Below, in pieces: positions 26,001-37,968 of a stretch of DNA of 64,000 nt. The DNA is from Tetrahymena elliotti 4EA. Its lineage: Eukaryota > Ciliophora > Oligohymenophorea > Hymenostomatida > Tetrahymenidae. The notes under the pieces are model-generated. The model searched no databases, was not told the origin of the DNA, and was given only the letters and a program-made list of their open reading frames with translations. A program made the translations under genes and the position numbers. The stretch covers positions 933,554-997,553 of the forward strand of contig JH720320.1 of assembly GCA_000231825.2 (NCBI GenBank), read 5' to 3'. How positions within the stretch are numbered: the stretch's first letter is position 1; each line of letters begins with the position of its first letter.

Positions 26001-29000
26001 TATGACATTAACAATTTGCTGTATACCATTGCAATCTATCATAGCACGACTATGAAATTATTTAGCCTAAAGATCATCACTGTTCAAGACGGTCAATAGT
26101 AATTATACAATAGAATATTAAAGAACTTAATATTCATGGAGATTTAAGATATGAACTAAATAAGGTAAAATATTAGTAATTTTGATAACTTTTGAGTATT
26201 CTTTATATAATATTGTCATTGTTCTTAAGCAAAGTGCTTACTTTTCTTTTTATTGTTGATTCATCAAATGAGAAATCAGATTCTCCCACAGTTCTTTTAT
26301 TTCTTTTTCTAAAATTTAATTCTTTGCATCAACAAAATCAAATTATAATCTCCTGTTATACTATATTATTTACTTAATATAATAGCGTCCACAAAGCATT
26401 TATTCATTTATATTTTCATATTCCACTTTAAAATCATCTATATTCCAATATAACTTTGTAAAAATCTCCTTTTAAAGCTCTTTTATTTAATTTAGGATAT
26501 CAGCTTCTTAAGGAGATACACTCTATTAAACAACATCTTAATTATTTCCTCTAATAGAACTTGTTATTAAAGAGGGGGAATGTGGAAGTGGCATATCGGT
26601 AGCTCTACCAAAATTACCATCTTTTCTGAATAAATAAGGGAAAAACTACTAAAGGTCACATACATGATTAATTTTTTTAAATACTGTGAATATTTGTTGA
26701 TGCAAAAATATTTTATCTTCCTTCACAAGAGCTTCGTCTAAAGTTTTCTTTATTTACAAATTTATTTTAAAAAAATATTTCAAAACATTTCATGAGTATT
26801 TTTTAATGCATATTGATATTCTTATTAAAAGATTAAAATAAAATTTACTAAGTTTTGCTTGAGCCAGAAGTAGTGAGGTTATTTAATATCAGTTTATATG
26901 AGAGAGAAGAAAAAACTCTACCACTCTTGTCTGGTCCATTGGTCTACAAATTAAGATTCTGTTTTTTGAACTTTGAACAACGGTTTTGGGAATACATTCA
27001 TTATTACATAACATCTTTTCATAAAATAAAAGTTTGATTTTTTTAGAATAAAATGAATATAAATTACGCTTGAGATCTTTGATTAAGAAGACTAAAGAGA
27101 AGGTTAAAACCTATTTCTTTTAGTTGTTTAGAAGAGTAAAGATCTTAAATAACTATATGGAGAAGGAATAGAATCATAGTAGAATTAAGAATTATCATAT
27201 TGATAAACTACTTGTTTTCAGTTGAGAAATAATAAAGAGCATTTAAAAGATTAATAGAATTCACAATTAAAGCAAAGGAGTTATATCTTAGAATTCTGCT
27301 GACAGCAGCAAAGAATACAGGAGATTGTAAGTGATAAATTATAGCTTATCTGTGTATAGGAGCTGTGGATTCAATACGTGCTTAGAACAAAGTATTGATA
27401 ATGCTAAACATAGAATATATTCTAACCATGTAAGTATATTGAGAGAGAGGACGCTTGATTAAGGTATAATTACTAATCTAGTAAAACACTCTATCTAAAA
27501 TGTTAAATCTATAATCCAGCAAGAAGTTTTTATTATCAGTCTCTGCTTTCTGCATCATATTATTGTGATAAAACCCTACACGTTTGAATAGCTAGCTGGT
27601 CTAATATACTACTAAAGGATCAGGGTTAGAAAGCAATTAAAGAATGCTTTTGAATTCTTTGAATTTGTCTTACTTAATAACTTTATCTTCAAAGTATTTC
27701 TTGCAGTTTTAGAAAATTGTAAGACATTTCAGCATTTCTTCTATTTTAAGAGATAATGCTTCCACACTTTCAACATTTAATTTTAAAATACTTTGTTAAG
27801 AATTATCGTTTGGGAGGTAGATTTCTGTTTTTTTTAATTTTTTTAACAATTTAACAGATTTAGATCTCATTTAAGACATTAATTCATATTCTTGTAATGA
27901 ATATTCATTGAGTGAGCATAGTTAGAACAATTTTTTCAGTTCTTTGTTTTGTTCAGTTAATTTAAGATTAATATTCTCCAATGCTTCTTAATCTAATCTA
28001 AATTTTTAAGATATATTAAGTCCGTTTCTGTTATAAGGATGGATGTTTGGTGATTAACTTTTATCAATTTAGTTTACTTCTCCATCAAAAGGACTGACTG
28101 TAGGTAAATTCTTTGTTTAAAGAATAAGCTATTGATTTATAGCCTATTTTTGTGCAGATATATTTTTACGTGTCATAGGAGATTGTTCATATACAAAAAC
28201 TTCATCAGAATCATCACTATTTAAATCTTCATCTACTAAAAGCTATTCAGATTACTACTTTTAATTTGCATTTTAATGATCATTGTGAGTGCTATACTCT
28301 TCATCTGCTTGTTTACGAAGGGCATCCATTTGAATATTAATAAATTTTTCATAATGTTCATGTTCATGCTAGAGCATAGACTCTTAGCTATTTCTTCTTT
28401 GCCCATTTAGATGAGTCTATGAATCTGTGGTATTAGCAGTATTTTCTTCACTTTCTACCTTTTTAAATAAATGTAGCTAAGAAATTTATTTATCAATAGA
28501 TCTTTCAGCTATATTTTGAGGAATAGTCTTAATAAATTTAATATGCTTTTAGAAAAATAATAAATCATGGTCTTCGAAATAAGACAAATATCTTGAGAGA
28601 ACAGTAATGATATGATGATAAACTTTCAAATCAGCATCTGCAGTTTTTTTCAAATTGCAGTTGACATTAAATTCTCTGAGAGAACTAAAAAAGGAGTCCT
28701 CTCCTTTAGCAAGAATTATATTCCTCATCAACTCAGCATCTACATCCTAGTCTCTATCTGGACTACCATTTTCCATTTTCCAGCCTTATATTTCAAGCTA
28801 GTAATTTGGAGTGTGGGAATGTATTACATCTAAGCATCTCCTACAAGGTGAGGTTATATCATAATACATATTTATATTTGTTAACATTTCAATTATAAAA
28901 AAATCTCTTTGATAAGGCTCAAAAACATATTCTACCTCCTAGCCATTAAAGAATATTAATTTTATTGAATTTCTAACTGCTCCCACAAATTCTTATCTAA

Positions 29001-29310
29001 TAATATCTTTCAAAAACTTAAGATCAAACATTTCATAAACTTCTCCATCATTCTAATCTACTTCAAAAATCCCACTTTTACCTATTGCTAACATGCAAAA
29101 TCTAACATGAGTTCTAGTAGGCATCACTCTGCAAGCATATAAAGCAAAATCAACCTCCATAGTCTAATCATTAAACTTAACAATGTGATGTATTTCTTCT
29201 TGCATAGTACTAGTAACACTTACATCTAATTTAGTTTAGTCTTTAGAATTCTTTTAAACTCTATTGACAAAAGACTAAACTTGATTCAAATCATTCAAAT
29301 AAAAAGCCAT
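20049..29310 (-). CDS. RME8: RME-8/DNAJC13/GRV2-family protein without J domain, 2,894 aa
   Basis: Nine exons read from ATG 29310 to TGA 20049. Introns are 27015-27067, 26748-26848, 23703-23841, 21869-21922, 21052-21111, 20728-20781, 20389-20443 and 20168-20228. Removing their 577 nt leaves exactly 2,895 codons. RME-8 proteins are large peripheral endosomal proteins that guide sorting through four IWN repeats and a central J domain recruiting Hsc70. Residues about 30-130 form a compact N-terminal domain (PTRTHVRFCMLAIGKSGIFE) that could be PH-like. IWN-type repeats include YFWLKQNLKKTLDEAL near residue 800, KLYWNIDDFKVEY and LIWNKAMKSTLKEKI near 1314. The blocks after it (VMTDYRIVTEDKINNYPI, then LLHILKAQTKIYKNRL near 1443) follow family order. 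The J domain expected between them is absent: only about 45 residues fill the gap and there is no HPD. Residues 230-420 and 1500-1560 are low-complexity. The family call is likely, the endosomal role inferred. Confidence 0.75.
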
Positions 29311-29480
29311 ACTTAAACTTGGTTTAATTAAATTAATTTAGAATCCATTTAATTTCTTTGAAATCCTTAATATATCCCTATACTTTATTGAAATTGTTAC
29401 AGATTGATTCTTGTTTGCCCCTATTTTTTTCATTTAAAATATTTCATAAAATTATTGGTTATAAATTATTACTATTTTTA

Positions 29481-30593
29481 TCATATTTTTTTACCAATTT
29501 CCAAAATTTAAATAAAAAACAAAATTTAAAAATTAAAATCAGTAATTAATGTTTTCTATTTCTTTTGGTGCTAGTTTAATTGCAGTAATTGATAAAATTA
29601 TTTTCTAAAATAGTAATATTATTGGAGTTTCTTTTGATTTATGAAAGAGTAATTATTACCTATTTATGTATTTGATGAAAATGTTTTCTAGGATTAAACA
29701 GTAACCTAAACTTCATCTTATTATTTTAATAATTTTTAATGGCTCTTGCTATTCGTATAAAACATGCTTGATTTTAATTTCTAGAATTTTTTTTCTGCTA
29801 AAGTTATTGGGCGTATAATTTCGATTGTGAGATGACTATTAAAGCATGTAAGTCTAGATTCGAAGTAGCTTTTACTTGATTTATCGGCTATAAGAGATGC
29901 TTATATGGTGATAAAATTGAGATTAAGATTCGAATTAGGAATAGACTTCACTCCCAAATAGTAATAGTAGGTATCTATAGCTCTATAGTAATCAGACAAA
30001 AAAAGATGGCGATCATCTGACTTAAAATTATACTATGTTTATGGATTCTTTCCTGCAGCAACTTGCTTATTATTAAATATGATAATAACTTCATTATCTT
30101 TGTCAGGAGAAAGATGCACGCTAATAATATCTTTATATTTTATTTTATCTAAATTATCAGGATTGTTTGGCACTGATTGTATAGATAAACCAGACCATAA
30201 TACATTCACAATCATTTTTTTTTCTTATGAGTAGAATATGAATGATGGTTTGGTCATAAAATGTCTGCCATAAACAACTGTTTCTCTATTTTAATCTGTT
30301 ATATATGAATGGCTTTTTTCATTTTTACGCTCATATTCTGCTCTTTCAATCTAAGCATCTATATCTTGCTACATATTCTTATCAACTTTGGATATTTAAT
30401 GGTGCTTATTTTATGGAAGAGATTTTACTAATTTATAATGATTTTTAATCTATTATTCTTCTTCTGTGCTTATTTTAATGAAATAAAGAAGTATATTAAG
30501 ATTTTTTTTTTTATTAAATTATCTGAGATACTACTTATTTTGAATTTAATAATAAATGAATTATCTATCAACTTTACTTTATTTTATTTACAT
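29481..30593 (-). CDS. Hypothetical protein with a compact central domain, 370 aa
   Basis: The minus-strand frame from ATG 30593 to TGA 29481 has 371 codons with no break. The first 45 residues are lysine/glutamine-rich and may be leader sequence; a start further in, or a short upstream intron ending at AAAATAAG near 30474, is possible. Residues about 75-210 look globular: ETVVYGRHFMTKPSFIFYS, MIVNVLWSGLSIQSVPNNP, ISVHLSPDKDNEVIIIFNN and RHLFLSDYYRAIDTYYYYLG. The alternating beta strands ending in a helix would fit a PH-like fold, but this is inference. The tail after about residue 270 is glutamine-rich. The gene lies 170 bp upstream of the RME-8-like gene on the same strand. No family was recognised. 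Confidence 0.6.
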
Positions 30594-31153
30594 TCTTATT
30601 AATATTAATCAATATTTAGACTATTCCTAAAATAAAAATAGATTTAAAGTACTTTCATATAAATTTAAAGTTAAAAATGGCTAATGTTAAATTTACTATA
30701 ATAGCAAAAGTAACTTTTTAGAAATTTATTTTAATTTTAGATTGTTCAAATATTAAAGTTTTGCTTTTTAATTGATGATTTGTCACTAGATATAAATTAT
30801 TAAAATTACCTTATAAATTATTAATCAACTTTATTTTTATTTTTATTACATTTTATTTTACCAAAAGAATCTATCACATTCAATAAAAAAATCAAAAATA
30901 AATAAGCCAAAAATGTGAATTTAAAATAGTTAATTTTTGTAATATTTATAAATTTTAATTTTGGGTATTTTATCAGTAAAAGTCGGAAGCTTTTTATAAT
31001 AACAAGTAACGGTAATAATTTTTTAAAAAATAAATATGCAAAGAATAGTAAGGAGATTATTGAAGTATTTTCGTAACTTTTTTTTTAGTTTTTGTAAGAT
31101 TTTTTTTATAATTCAATGTAACAAAATTAATTATTTTTGTAATTAATTAAGTT
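30594..31153. other. Intergenic AT-rich stretch
   Basis: This lies between two minus-strand genes. I see no gene, RNA or repeat. It should contain the 3' UTR of the PAS-like gene and the promoter of the gene at 29481-30593. Confidence 0.5.
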
Positions 31154-32365
31154 TCAAAGAATTGATCTATATTTACACATTTTTGTTTTATCTTCCTTTT
31201 CTTCTTCCATTTCATTTTCATTTTATTCTTTTACAGGATAAAACTTATCTGCAAAAATCGATGTTAGAAACTAATATTCAAGGCTTCTTAAACCATACTC
31301 ATGAGTGCCTTAATATTTTTACCTAAATTCTATAATCGATTTTAAATGCTCGGGAGTAATATGAAATTTGATTATTGTTGTTTCACAATAAGGAAAAGGT
31401 TCATAAACACATTCGTAATCTAAATTAGGAGGATATTCAAAATCTATTAGTTTAACTTCTATGTCGCAATAGATTTTAATTTTGTCAATAGTATGGAAAA
31501 TAAAATCTTTATAAAAAACAGTATCTATATTTTTATCAAGATCCCTTCTTTTTTTTTATAAATCAATAATTATCCCATAGAACATGTCTTATTAAGATAG
31601 AATTACATAATCTAACATGCCAATATGTAGCAGATATTGACAAATTTCATTCTTTTCTACACCTAGTAATGCCATAAAAGTTTCACTTTAGGTTATTCTA
31701 CTTATCTCAATTTGTTAATATTCAAAATTCTCTCTAAATAAAGCTACTGCATAAAAATCATCATCTTTCAGATTTTCTTTTATATAGTTGTCTACATATT
31801 ATCTTTTATAAATCGATCTCTCTTAATTTAATTATCTAAGTTCTTCTTTTTTGTTTTTATAGTGCTTTAAAATGGACTTAAAGCTCTGTTAAGACCTATT
31901 AAATATTTGTTATGTGTCTTTTAGCTATTATGCTAGTACGTAAGACTATTAATTTTAACTCTTTTCAAGGAGCTCGATAGGTATTTAGAAGTTCTTTATA
32001 AATTACTTAGGAACTAAATTTGCATGATAAAAATGTCCTTATTTTTCTACGTGATCAATTTTAATGCAGCGATCAAAATCATGAACACTCTCTGGCTTAA
32101 TATAAATAGTAAAATTGCCATTAAGTTAATAATATTTCTGCTGACTAACAGGAGATATCAAAGGGTAATGGTCAATTACTTTAACTACAAGAGTACATTT
32201 ATTTTTTTTTTTATAAATTTTCTTTCTACTAATATTGCAAATGATGTCTTTTTTCTAAGATTTTGTTGATGATAGGTCTTCTTCCTCCTCGGGCTCTTCT
32301 ATGGACATTTAATCTTCCATAAGCTTTAACTTATCTTTATCTTATTCAGTGATTATGCTTATCAT
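31154..32365 (-). CDS. PAS-like domain protein, paralogue of 36221-37417
   Basis: The frame runs from ATG 32365 (MISIITEQDKDKLKLMEDQM) to TGA 31154: 404 codons, no intron. The frame stays open upstream of this ATG, so a further 5' exon is possible. An acidic patch (EEPEEEEDLSS) at residues 24-34 is followed by a domain around KCTLVVKVIDHYPLISP. A charged helical region comes next (LKHYKNKKEELRQLNQERS). A segment resembling a PAS core follows (DDDFYAVALFRENFEYQQIE; FMALLGVEKNEICQYLLHIG), then strand-rich sequence ending FHITPEHLKSIIEFR and a final acidic tail. The same blocks occur in the same order in 36221-37417, which shows paralogy. Fungal zinc-cluster regulators carry a comparable C-terminal PAS domain, but no zinc-cluster cysteine motif is visible here. 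A sensory or regulatory role is inference. Confidence 0.65.
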
Positions 32366-32515
32366 TTCTAAATCCTTTTACTGAAAGCACTACTTTTACT
32401 TGTTGTTGTTGATTTAATCTTTGTATTTTTGAATTGTTTTAAATGTAAAAAAATTAATATTATCAAAAGTAACATTGGTAAATAAGCAAATAAGTAATTT
32501 TAAAGCCTACCAATA

Positions 32516-32946
32516 AATTTTCTGAAAAGATTGGTTCTATTTTATGGCTACTAATTTCTCTAAATTTTAATAAAAGATAAAAAACTGAAAAATCTAATTC
32601 TTACTATGGTAACCCATTCCTAAATTGAGAGATTATCTTAGAATCTTTTGAATCTAATTAAAATGAAGGAAATCTAGAAAAATTGTTAAAGAAAATCGAA
32701 AAATACTTGAAAAATAATTAAGAAGATAAAAATGCTATATATAAATACAGTGATATCACTGCTGATCTGCATAGGAAATTTCTCAGAAAAAATTTGGAAA
32801 TAAATCTTATGTAAACTGATAATGTATATATTATACTTCATTGTAACTATAAATGCACCTAAATTAAAAACACTGATTGTATTTATCAAATTTAAAAATA
32901 AAAAACTTGTTTCTATTTCTTTCCGTTTTACTTCAAGTTAAAATGA
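32516..32946 (+). pseudogene. Coding relic with in-frame TGA
   Basis: A plus-strand frame reads KFSEKIGSILWLLISLNFNK, meets TGA near 32625, then continues in the same frame as EIILESFESNQNEGNLEKLL, KKIEKYLKNNQEDKNAIYKY and DITADLHRKFLRKNLEINL before TGA 32944. An alternative frame from ATG 32544 gives MATNFSKFQQKIKN and, past a TGA, LLWQPIPKLRDYLRIF, so the 5' part seems frame-disrupted. The second half is clearly protein-like. It lies just upstream of the PAS-like gene, in divergent orientation. The family was not recognised. Confidence 0.35.
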
Positions 32947-33660
32947 ATTTAGTTTAAAAAATATTAGTCAATTAATCCATTAAAAAGTTAGTTATTAGTT
33001 AATTAAAAAATTTATATTTTATCGATATTTGTTTAAGAATAAAAATATATTTACATAATTATTAATTATCATTTCATTGCACTCAAATAGAAAAACTTAA
33101 AAATACAATTTAAAATTTAAAATGACGTCAAACAGTTTACTTTATTTTAATTAATCATAATCCATATAAATTTTTCAATTCATTCATATAATTTTAAATT
33201 AAAATTTATAATCATTTTTCAATCAAATAAGTAAAAATATATGCATCATTATTTGCAATTAAACTTTGAATCAATTAGATAACTAAAATTTTTATATTCA
33301 TTTGCTTTAAAAAGCAAAAAGGTTTAACAGTAATTTTTCAAGCAACAATTAATAAAAAAATGGCTTGTCTAACTTGCTAATTTTAAATAGTTATATTTCA
33401 TTTATGAATCAAAAGAAAATTTTAGAAAGAAATATTTTTTTATTACTTCTTTATTTATTTTGTAAAGTCATTTATCACTAAATTTGTAACAAATTCTCAA
33501 TACACAAATCAGTAAAATTGTAAGCTTTTGTTTTCTTAAGTAAAAAACTAATTAAATAACTAAAATTTTCTTGCTGTTACTCAAAATAATGTATTATTTG
33601 ATAACAAAAATTGAGTAATAACTACAAAAAAGGATAGAAACTTTCTCTAAAATATTTAAA
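32947..33660. other. Intergenic AT-rich stretch
   Basis: I see no supported gene or repeat. The sequence is rich in A and T runs. Confidence 0.5.
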
Positions 33661-33975
33661 ATGATAAACCATTTCAAAAAAGATGAAAGGTCCATTTTTT
33701 TAGCATTACTTTTTAAAATTACATTTTTAATTTATGGATAACTTTAAAAGAATTAAAATAATAAATAATTGCTATCTTACTTATTGACTGTTTTAGCATA
33801 TACAGAAGAAGAAACCTCAGAAAACTAGCAAGTACAGAATTATATTTTTTTAAAACATTTTAATAAAGATATTTTTTGGGAATCTAATATAGCTTATAAT
33901 ATTTTGTATTAATTGATAAAATAAAATTTAATATGTTTTAGTTTTCAAATCTTAGCGAAACTAATAAATATCTGA
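33661..33975 (+). CDS. Small hypothetical ORF, 104 aa
   Basis: ATG 33661 to TGA 33973 gives 105 codons without a break. The product starts MINHFKKDERSIFLALLFK and has a hydrophobic stretch near residues 12-25. It continues LLSYLLTVLAYTEEETSENQ and FNKDIFWESNIAYNILYQLI. The middle and C-terminal parts look like genuine protein; the segment around residues 27-37 is glutamine/asparagine-rich. It may be a small gene or one surviving exon of a decayed gene. No family was recognised. Confidence 0.35.
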
Positions 33976-34189
33976 TTTTAGTAACATACATAGATGTATA
34001 GAATAAACTGACTTAATTTTATATTTTTTCAAATTTTAATATCTGATATAAAATTTATTAAAAAGAAACTTTAATTATTAAGTGATTTTTTAAGATTGCG
34101 AAACAAAATATTTTATGAAGCTAAACAAATTTTGGTGGATGATACTATATTTCTCTTTAGATTAAATTGTTTTATTTTAAAGAAACTTT

Positions 34190-35572
34190 TCAAATTTAGT
34201 TTTCAAATTAATCAACTATTCTAAAATAATTAATTAAAAATTTATTTGAAGAATGAAAAAGCAAAATGGCAAATCTATATTAACCATTTTATTGTATTAC
34301 ATCCTTAATATTCAATTCATGAATGTGATTATAACGGGGGAGGCTAGCTACTTTAAATAATTGTTCCTAGATATGAATCCTTATTTCAAGATTTTTATTA
34401 GACTATTCATTGGATGCAGATAAGGAAAGAGATTTTTAAGAATTTTAAGTTGGGCAGTAGCTTAATCTTATCCCTCTTTCTATATCATTATTATCTTTTT
34501 CATTTTCTTTGATGAGTCCTAAAATAAAAGTTATTTCTTTTTTGCTTGAATTTTCAAAAGGCTAAATTTCTAGTCTAAATATATACTTTTTATTTGGGTC
34601 TAATATAAAATTTGAATAAGCAACTCCAAAACCGTCTCTTGTTTTCCTTATTGATAATTCATTAGATCCTAGTTTTTCAATCAAAATTTATTAAGAGTCT
34701 TTGTAGTTTTTTGATTTCTCAAAGGTTAAAAGCTCTATTTAATTTAGGTTTTTTTAATGATTTTCAAAAGAAATTTTCATTGATTAATATTAATTTGATT
34801 ACAATCTATCAATTTATTATATTTACTAGCAGTCTTAGCTAAAATTAATCTATTGTATTAATTAAAAAATGTTGTTCTTTACTTAATTTGGTTGATCCAA
34901 AGAAAACTTATTCAAAACCTGCTTGATCTCATCAATTTTTTCTTTAATCACATGAGTATTTTACTATATATTAGAATACATTGAATTAATTATGTCTTTT
35001 ATTGTTTAAGAAGACTATTCGTCATAATTTTAGTAGAGATTTTAAAGATCATTTTTTTGAGAAATTCTATTATATATATCAATAAGATTATCATTTTTTG
35101 CGAATATTGAAATTAAATCATCTTTTATTTTATTTTCTTAATCTTCTAATTTTGTTATTATTTCTCTTTTAAGCTTGGTGAAGAAATCGCTTATTAATTT
35201 TATGCATTTATCTTTGTAATTGTTATCTTATTCATCTAAAAGCTCATTCAAAGATTCATATAAGCTTTCATCTTCAAAAGGAGGAAAATTTGAAAAAATT
35301 GAATTCTCTTCAGAATAGATGAACTAATTAACATCAATAATTTTGTTACTATTTCTAGAAGCTGTCTGGGCACATGATAAGCATAATAATGTCTGAATAT
35401 TATTCTTATCAAACAGTAATATATTTTTAAACTGTCCTTTATGTTTTTGGCATTTCTCTTATTATTTTAATTATTGCATTTCTTTTTGTTTTTTTTTATC
35501 TATTTCTAAATTGAAATTTCTTTCAGCTTGTCCTTATTTTTTTAGATTACTAATTTCTCCAATAAAAAACAT
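34190..35572 (-). CDS. B-box-like zinc-binding coiled-coil protein, 460 aa
   Basis: This is a single exon from ATG 35572 (MFFIGEISNLKKQGQAERN) to TGA 34190, 461 codons. Residues 10-45 are charged and helical. A cysteine/histidine set follows at about residues 45-75: C-x2-H (KCQKHKG) and about 26 residues later C-x2-C (LLCLSCAQ). This resembles a minimal B-box-like zinc site. Residues about 90-240 are predicted coiled coil (FFTKLKREIITKLEDQENKI; IKEKIDEIKQVLNKFSLDQ). The C-terminal 150 residues contain LIEKLGSNELSIRKTRDGFG and YIFRLEIQPFENSSKKEITF, a beta-rich stretch that may be a separate domain. The layout recalls TRIM-like proteins without a RING. The gene lies between the two PAS-like paralogues on the same strand. 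Its function is unknown. Confidence 0.7.
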
Positions 35573-36220
35573 AAATATATCATAATAACTGTTGAAAGAT
35601 CATAAAATATTTCATATAAAATAAATGTGAATTATCATATTTGATATTTTATCTATTAGATTCTATCATCTAAAATTCAGTAAAAAATTTAAATGTTATT
35701 TTAAATTGAGGTTAATATACAATTTTTATATGAATTCTTTAAACTTATTTTATATCAAAATAGCTTCTTTTACTTTATAATAAATAATCAATTAAAAGAA
35801 ATTTCAACCCGTTACATTAAAGCTATTATAAATATAATTGATATTTTAATTCTTAGCTAAAATTTTAGTTAAATTTTATTTGAGGTGTTAAATAAGGGTT
35901 CGTTTTTGGCTTGGATAAATAGATCCATCCTTCTATTTAATTATTGGATAATTAATTTTAAGATTACATATGTAGTTAGTGCATAGCCCTAAAATTAGCA
36001 ATCTATCAACTTTAATGTTTTTTAATTAAAAAAATTTTTTTTTTGATGAAAAAAATATTACAAATTCATTAATTAGTTTTGTGAAGTAAAAGAGTTAATA
36101 CAATGAATATATAAATAGTTGTTACTTAAATGAATTTAATATGATATTTTTATTTATTAAAAAACTCCTAAAAAAATAATATGATTAAAGAAAATAAACT
36201 TATCTTGAAATTCAATATTT
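35573..36220. other. Intergenic between the B-box-like and second PAS-like genes
   Basis: The sequence is AT-rich and I see no gene, RNA or repeat. It presumably contains the promoter of the gene on its left and the 3' UTR of the gene on its right. Confidence 0.5.
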
Positions 36221-37417
36221 TCAAATTATTTTTCTATAATTACACACATTTAACTGCTTGAAATCTTTATATTATTTTAGATAGTATTTTTCTAAAAATA
36301 TTTCAGATAATATTGAATATTCTATGCTTTATACAGATTGATTTTCTTAAATATTTTTATTGTTTTTTCTAAAATTGAGAATAGATTCTATTTGCTTGTA
36401 AGATATATCAAATTTTATTATTATAATCATCTCTAAATTTTATTGATACATATCATCCGCTTAGTATTTTAATTCCTTAGGATAGTTTACTTAGTTTATT
36501 TAATATTCTGTATTACATACAATTTTTAGTTCATCTAAAGTATTTATAGTGAAATCTAACTAAACATGATTTTGGTTGAATTTATTTTAAGAACATATTT
36601 ATAAAATAGTTCCAAATAACTTATCAGATTCAGAAAAGAATATTTTGTCTCCCATACCTGTGTGTAAAAGATATTAACTGATATCGCTTTCTTCTATTCC
36701 AATTAAAGCAAATAATCCTTTACTTAAAAATAAACCCAAAGTTTCAGTTTGTTAGTAATTAAAATTTGGGCCTACTTCAACTATAGTAAAAAAATCTTCT
36801 TCTTTTAATTGGTTTTTTATATATTGAGTTATAAGTTCTTTTCTATAAATTTATCTATGATATGTTAATTAGGTGAATCTTTATTAATCATGCTAATAGG
36901 TTTGAATAATTTTCTATATAGCATTAATGCTTTATTAAGAGTAAGTTTAGTATTATTTAAGCTACTATGCAAAATTATATTTGTCTATGTCCTAAGAGCT
37001 TTCTAGTATTTCTATAGGAATATTGAAATCTTTTAGGAATTGCATAGGACTCATTTAACATAAAAAATATCTATCGCAGACCTAAATCTGAGATAATTTT
37101 ATAGTATATTTATCAGCATCTTTATTTCTAGATAAATAAACTAGGAAATCTCCATTTAAATGATATATTTATTCTATATTTAAATAAGTATAAGAGCATA
37201 CGATATCTAAAATACTCAACTCTTTAACTTTCTTTGCTTTGCTGTTATTTTTTTTTATTTTTATGGAATGTTTTTGTATTGGTAACCTTAGGTCTTTTTT
37301 CATTTTTATTAATTATTCATCTCTATTTAATTCATCACTATCTGTGCTATCTAACGACTTATTTAAATTATAAGATATCTTTAGAGTTGAACCAGAGTAA
37401 CTTACATCCTAATTCAT
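36221..37417 (-). CDS. PAS-like domain protein, paralogue of 31154-32365
   Basis: This is a single exon from ATG 37417 (MNQDVSYSGSTLKISYNLNK) to TGA 36221, 399 codons. The N-terminal 65 residues are basic and low-complexity (KKNNSKAKKVKELS). A domain around IYHLNGDFLVYLSRNKDADK matches the NGNFTIYI block of the paralogue. A glutamine-rich helical linker follows, then the PAS-like core (EEDFFTIVEVGPNFNYQQTE; LFALIGIEESDISQYLLHTG; KIFFSESDKLFGTIL). A strand-rich C-terminal part ends with KFDISYKQIESILNFRKNN. Alignment with 31154-32365 is collinear over nearly the whole length, but the proteins are well diverged. No DNA-binding motif is visible. A regulatory or sensing role is only inferred. Confidence 0.7.
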
Positions 37418-37484
37418 GAAACAATTATTTTGTGAAATAAACTAATACTTAAATTATTATTTTATTAAAATATAAATTTTTAAA

Positions 37485-37859
37485 ATGCTGATTCTTTCTA
37501 CTTATTAGATTTTCTTAATTTTGATAAAAAAATTTAATGACTGGAAAACAAAGATAGATAGCATTAGTAAAACTAGTTAGGATCAAAATTTTGATGATAG
37601 TACATATATTTTTTATCATACTAACTTGAAGAAGAAATCAAACAAAAATAATTAAAAGTCTGAATAGTGTTTTCTGATAATGTTTAAATTGACTTTTTCT
37701 ACATTTTACTTTTGCAATTCCAATTTGTAAATATCATAATTATTTTCATATTTATTTTTCAAGAATATATTATAAATTAGATATAATTATAATTAATATT
37801 GTTTTTTTTATTCTTAGATTTTGAATAATTTTAACTTATGTTTTAAAATAATAATATGA
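37485..37859 (+). CDS. Small hypothetical ORF, 124 aa
   Basis: ATG 37485 to TGA 37857 gives 125 codons, between the divergently placed PAS-like gene and the 3' end of the SEC6-like gene. The first 65 residues look coding (LILIKKFNDWKTKIDSISKT; SQDQNFDDSTYIFYHTN). The rest becomes F, I, L, N and Y-rich like noncoding sequence. It may be a short gene or a relic exon. No family was recognised, and chance cannot be excluded. Confidence 0.3.
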
Positions 37860-37968
37860 GTAGATAGCATATAAATTTATAAATCATAAAAGTTTTTCAA
37901 ATGAATGTTAATTATAATTGAAAAGGAATATTTAATTTTTGTTTTTTTTGTTTGTTGTTTTAATAAAA

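Noticed and set aside
26855..27037. A plus-strand 60-codon frame.
   Set aside because: It is antisense to exon 2 of the RME-8-like gene (26849-27014), whose splicing keeps the long minus-strand frame.
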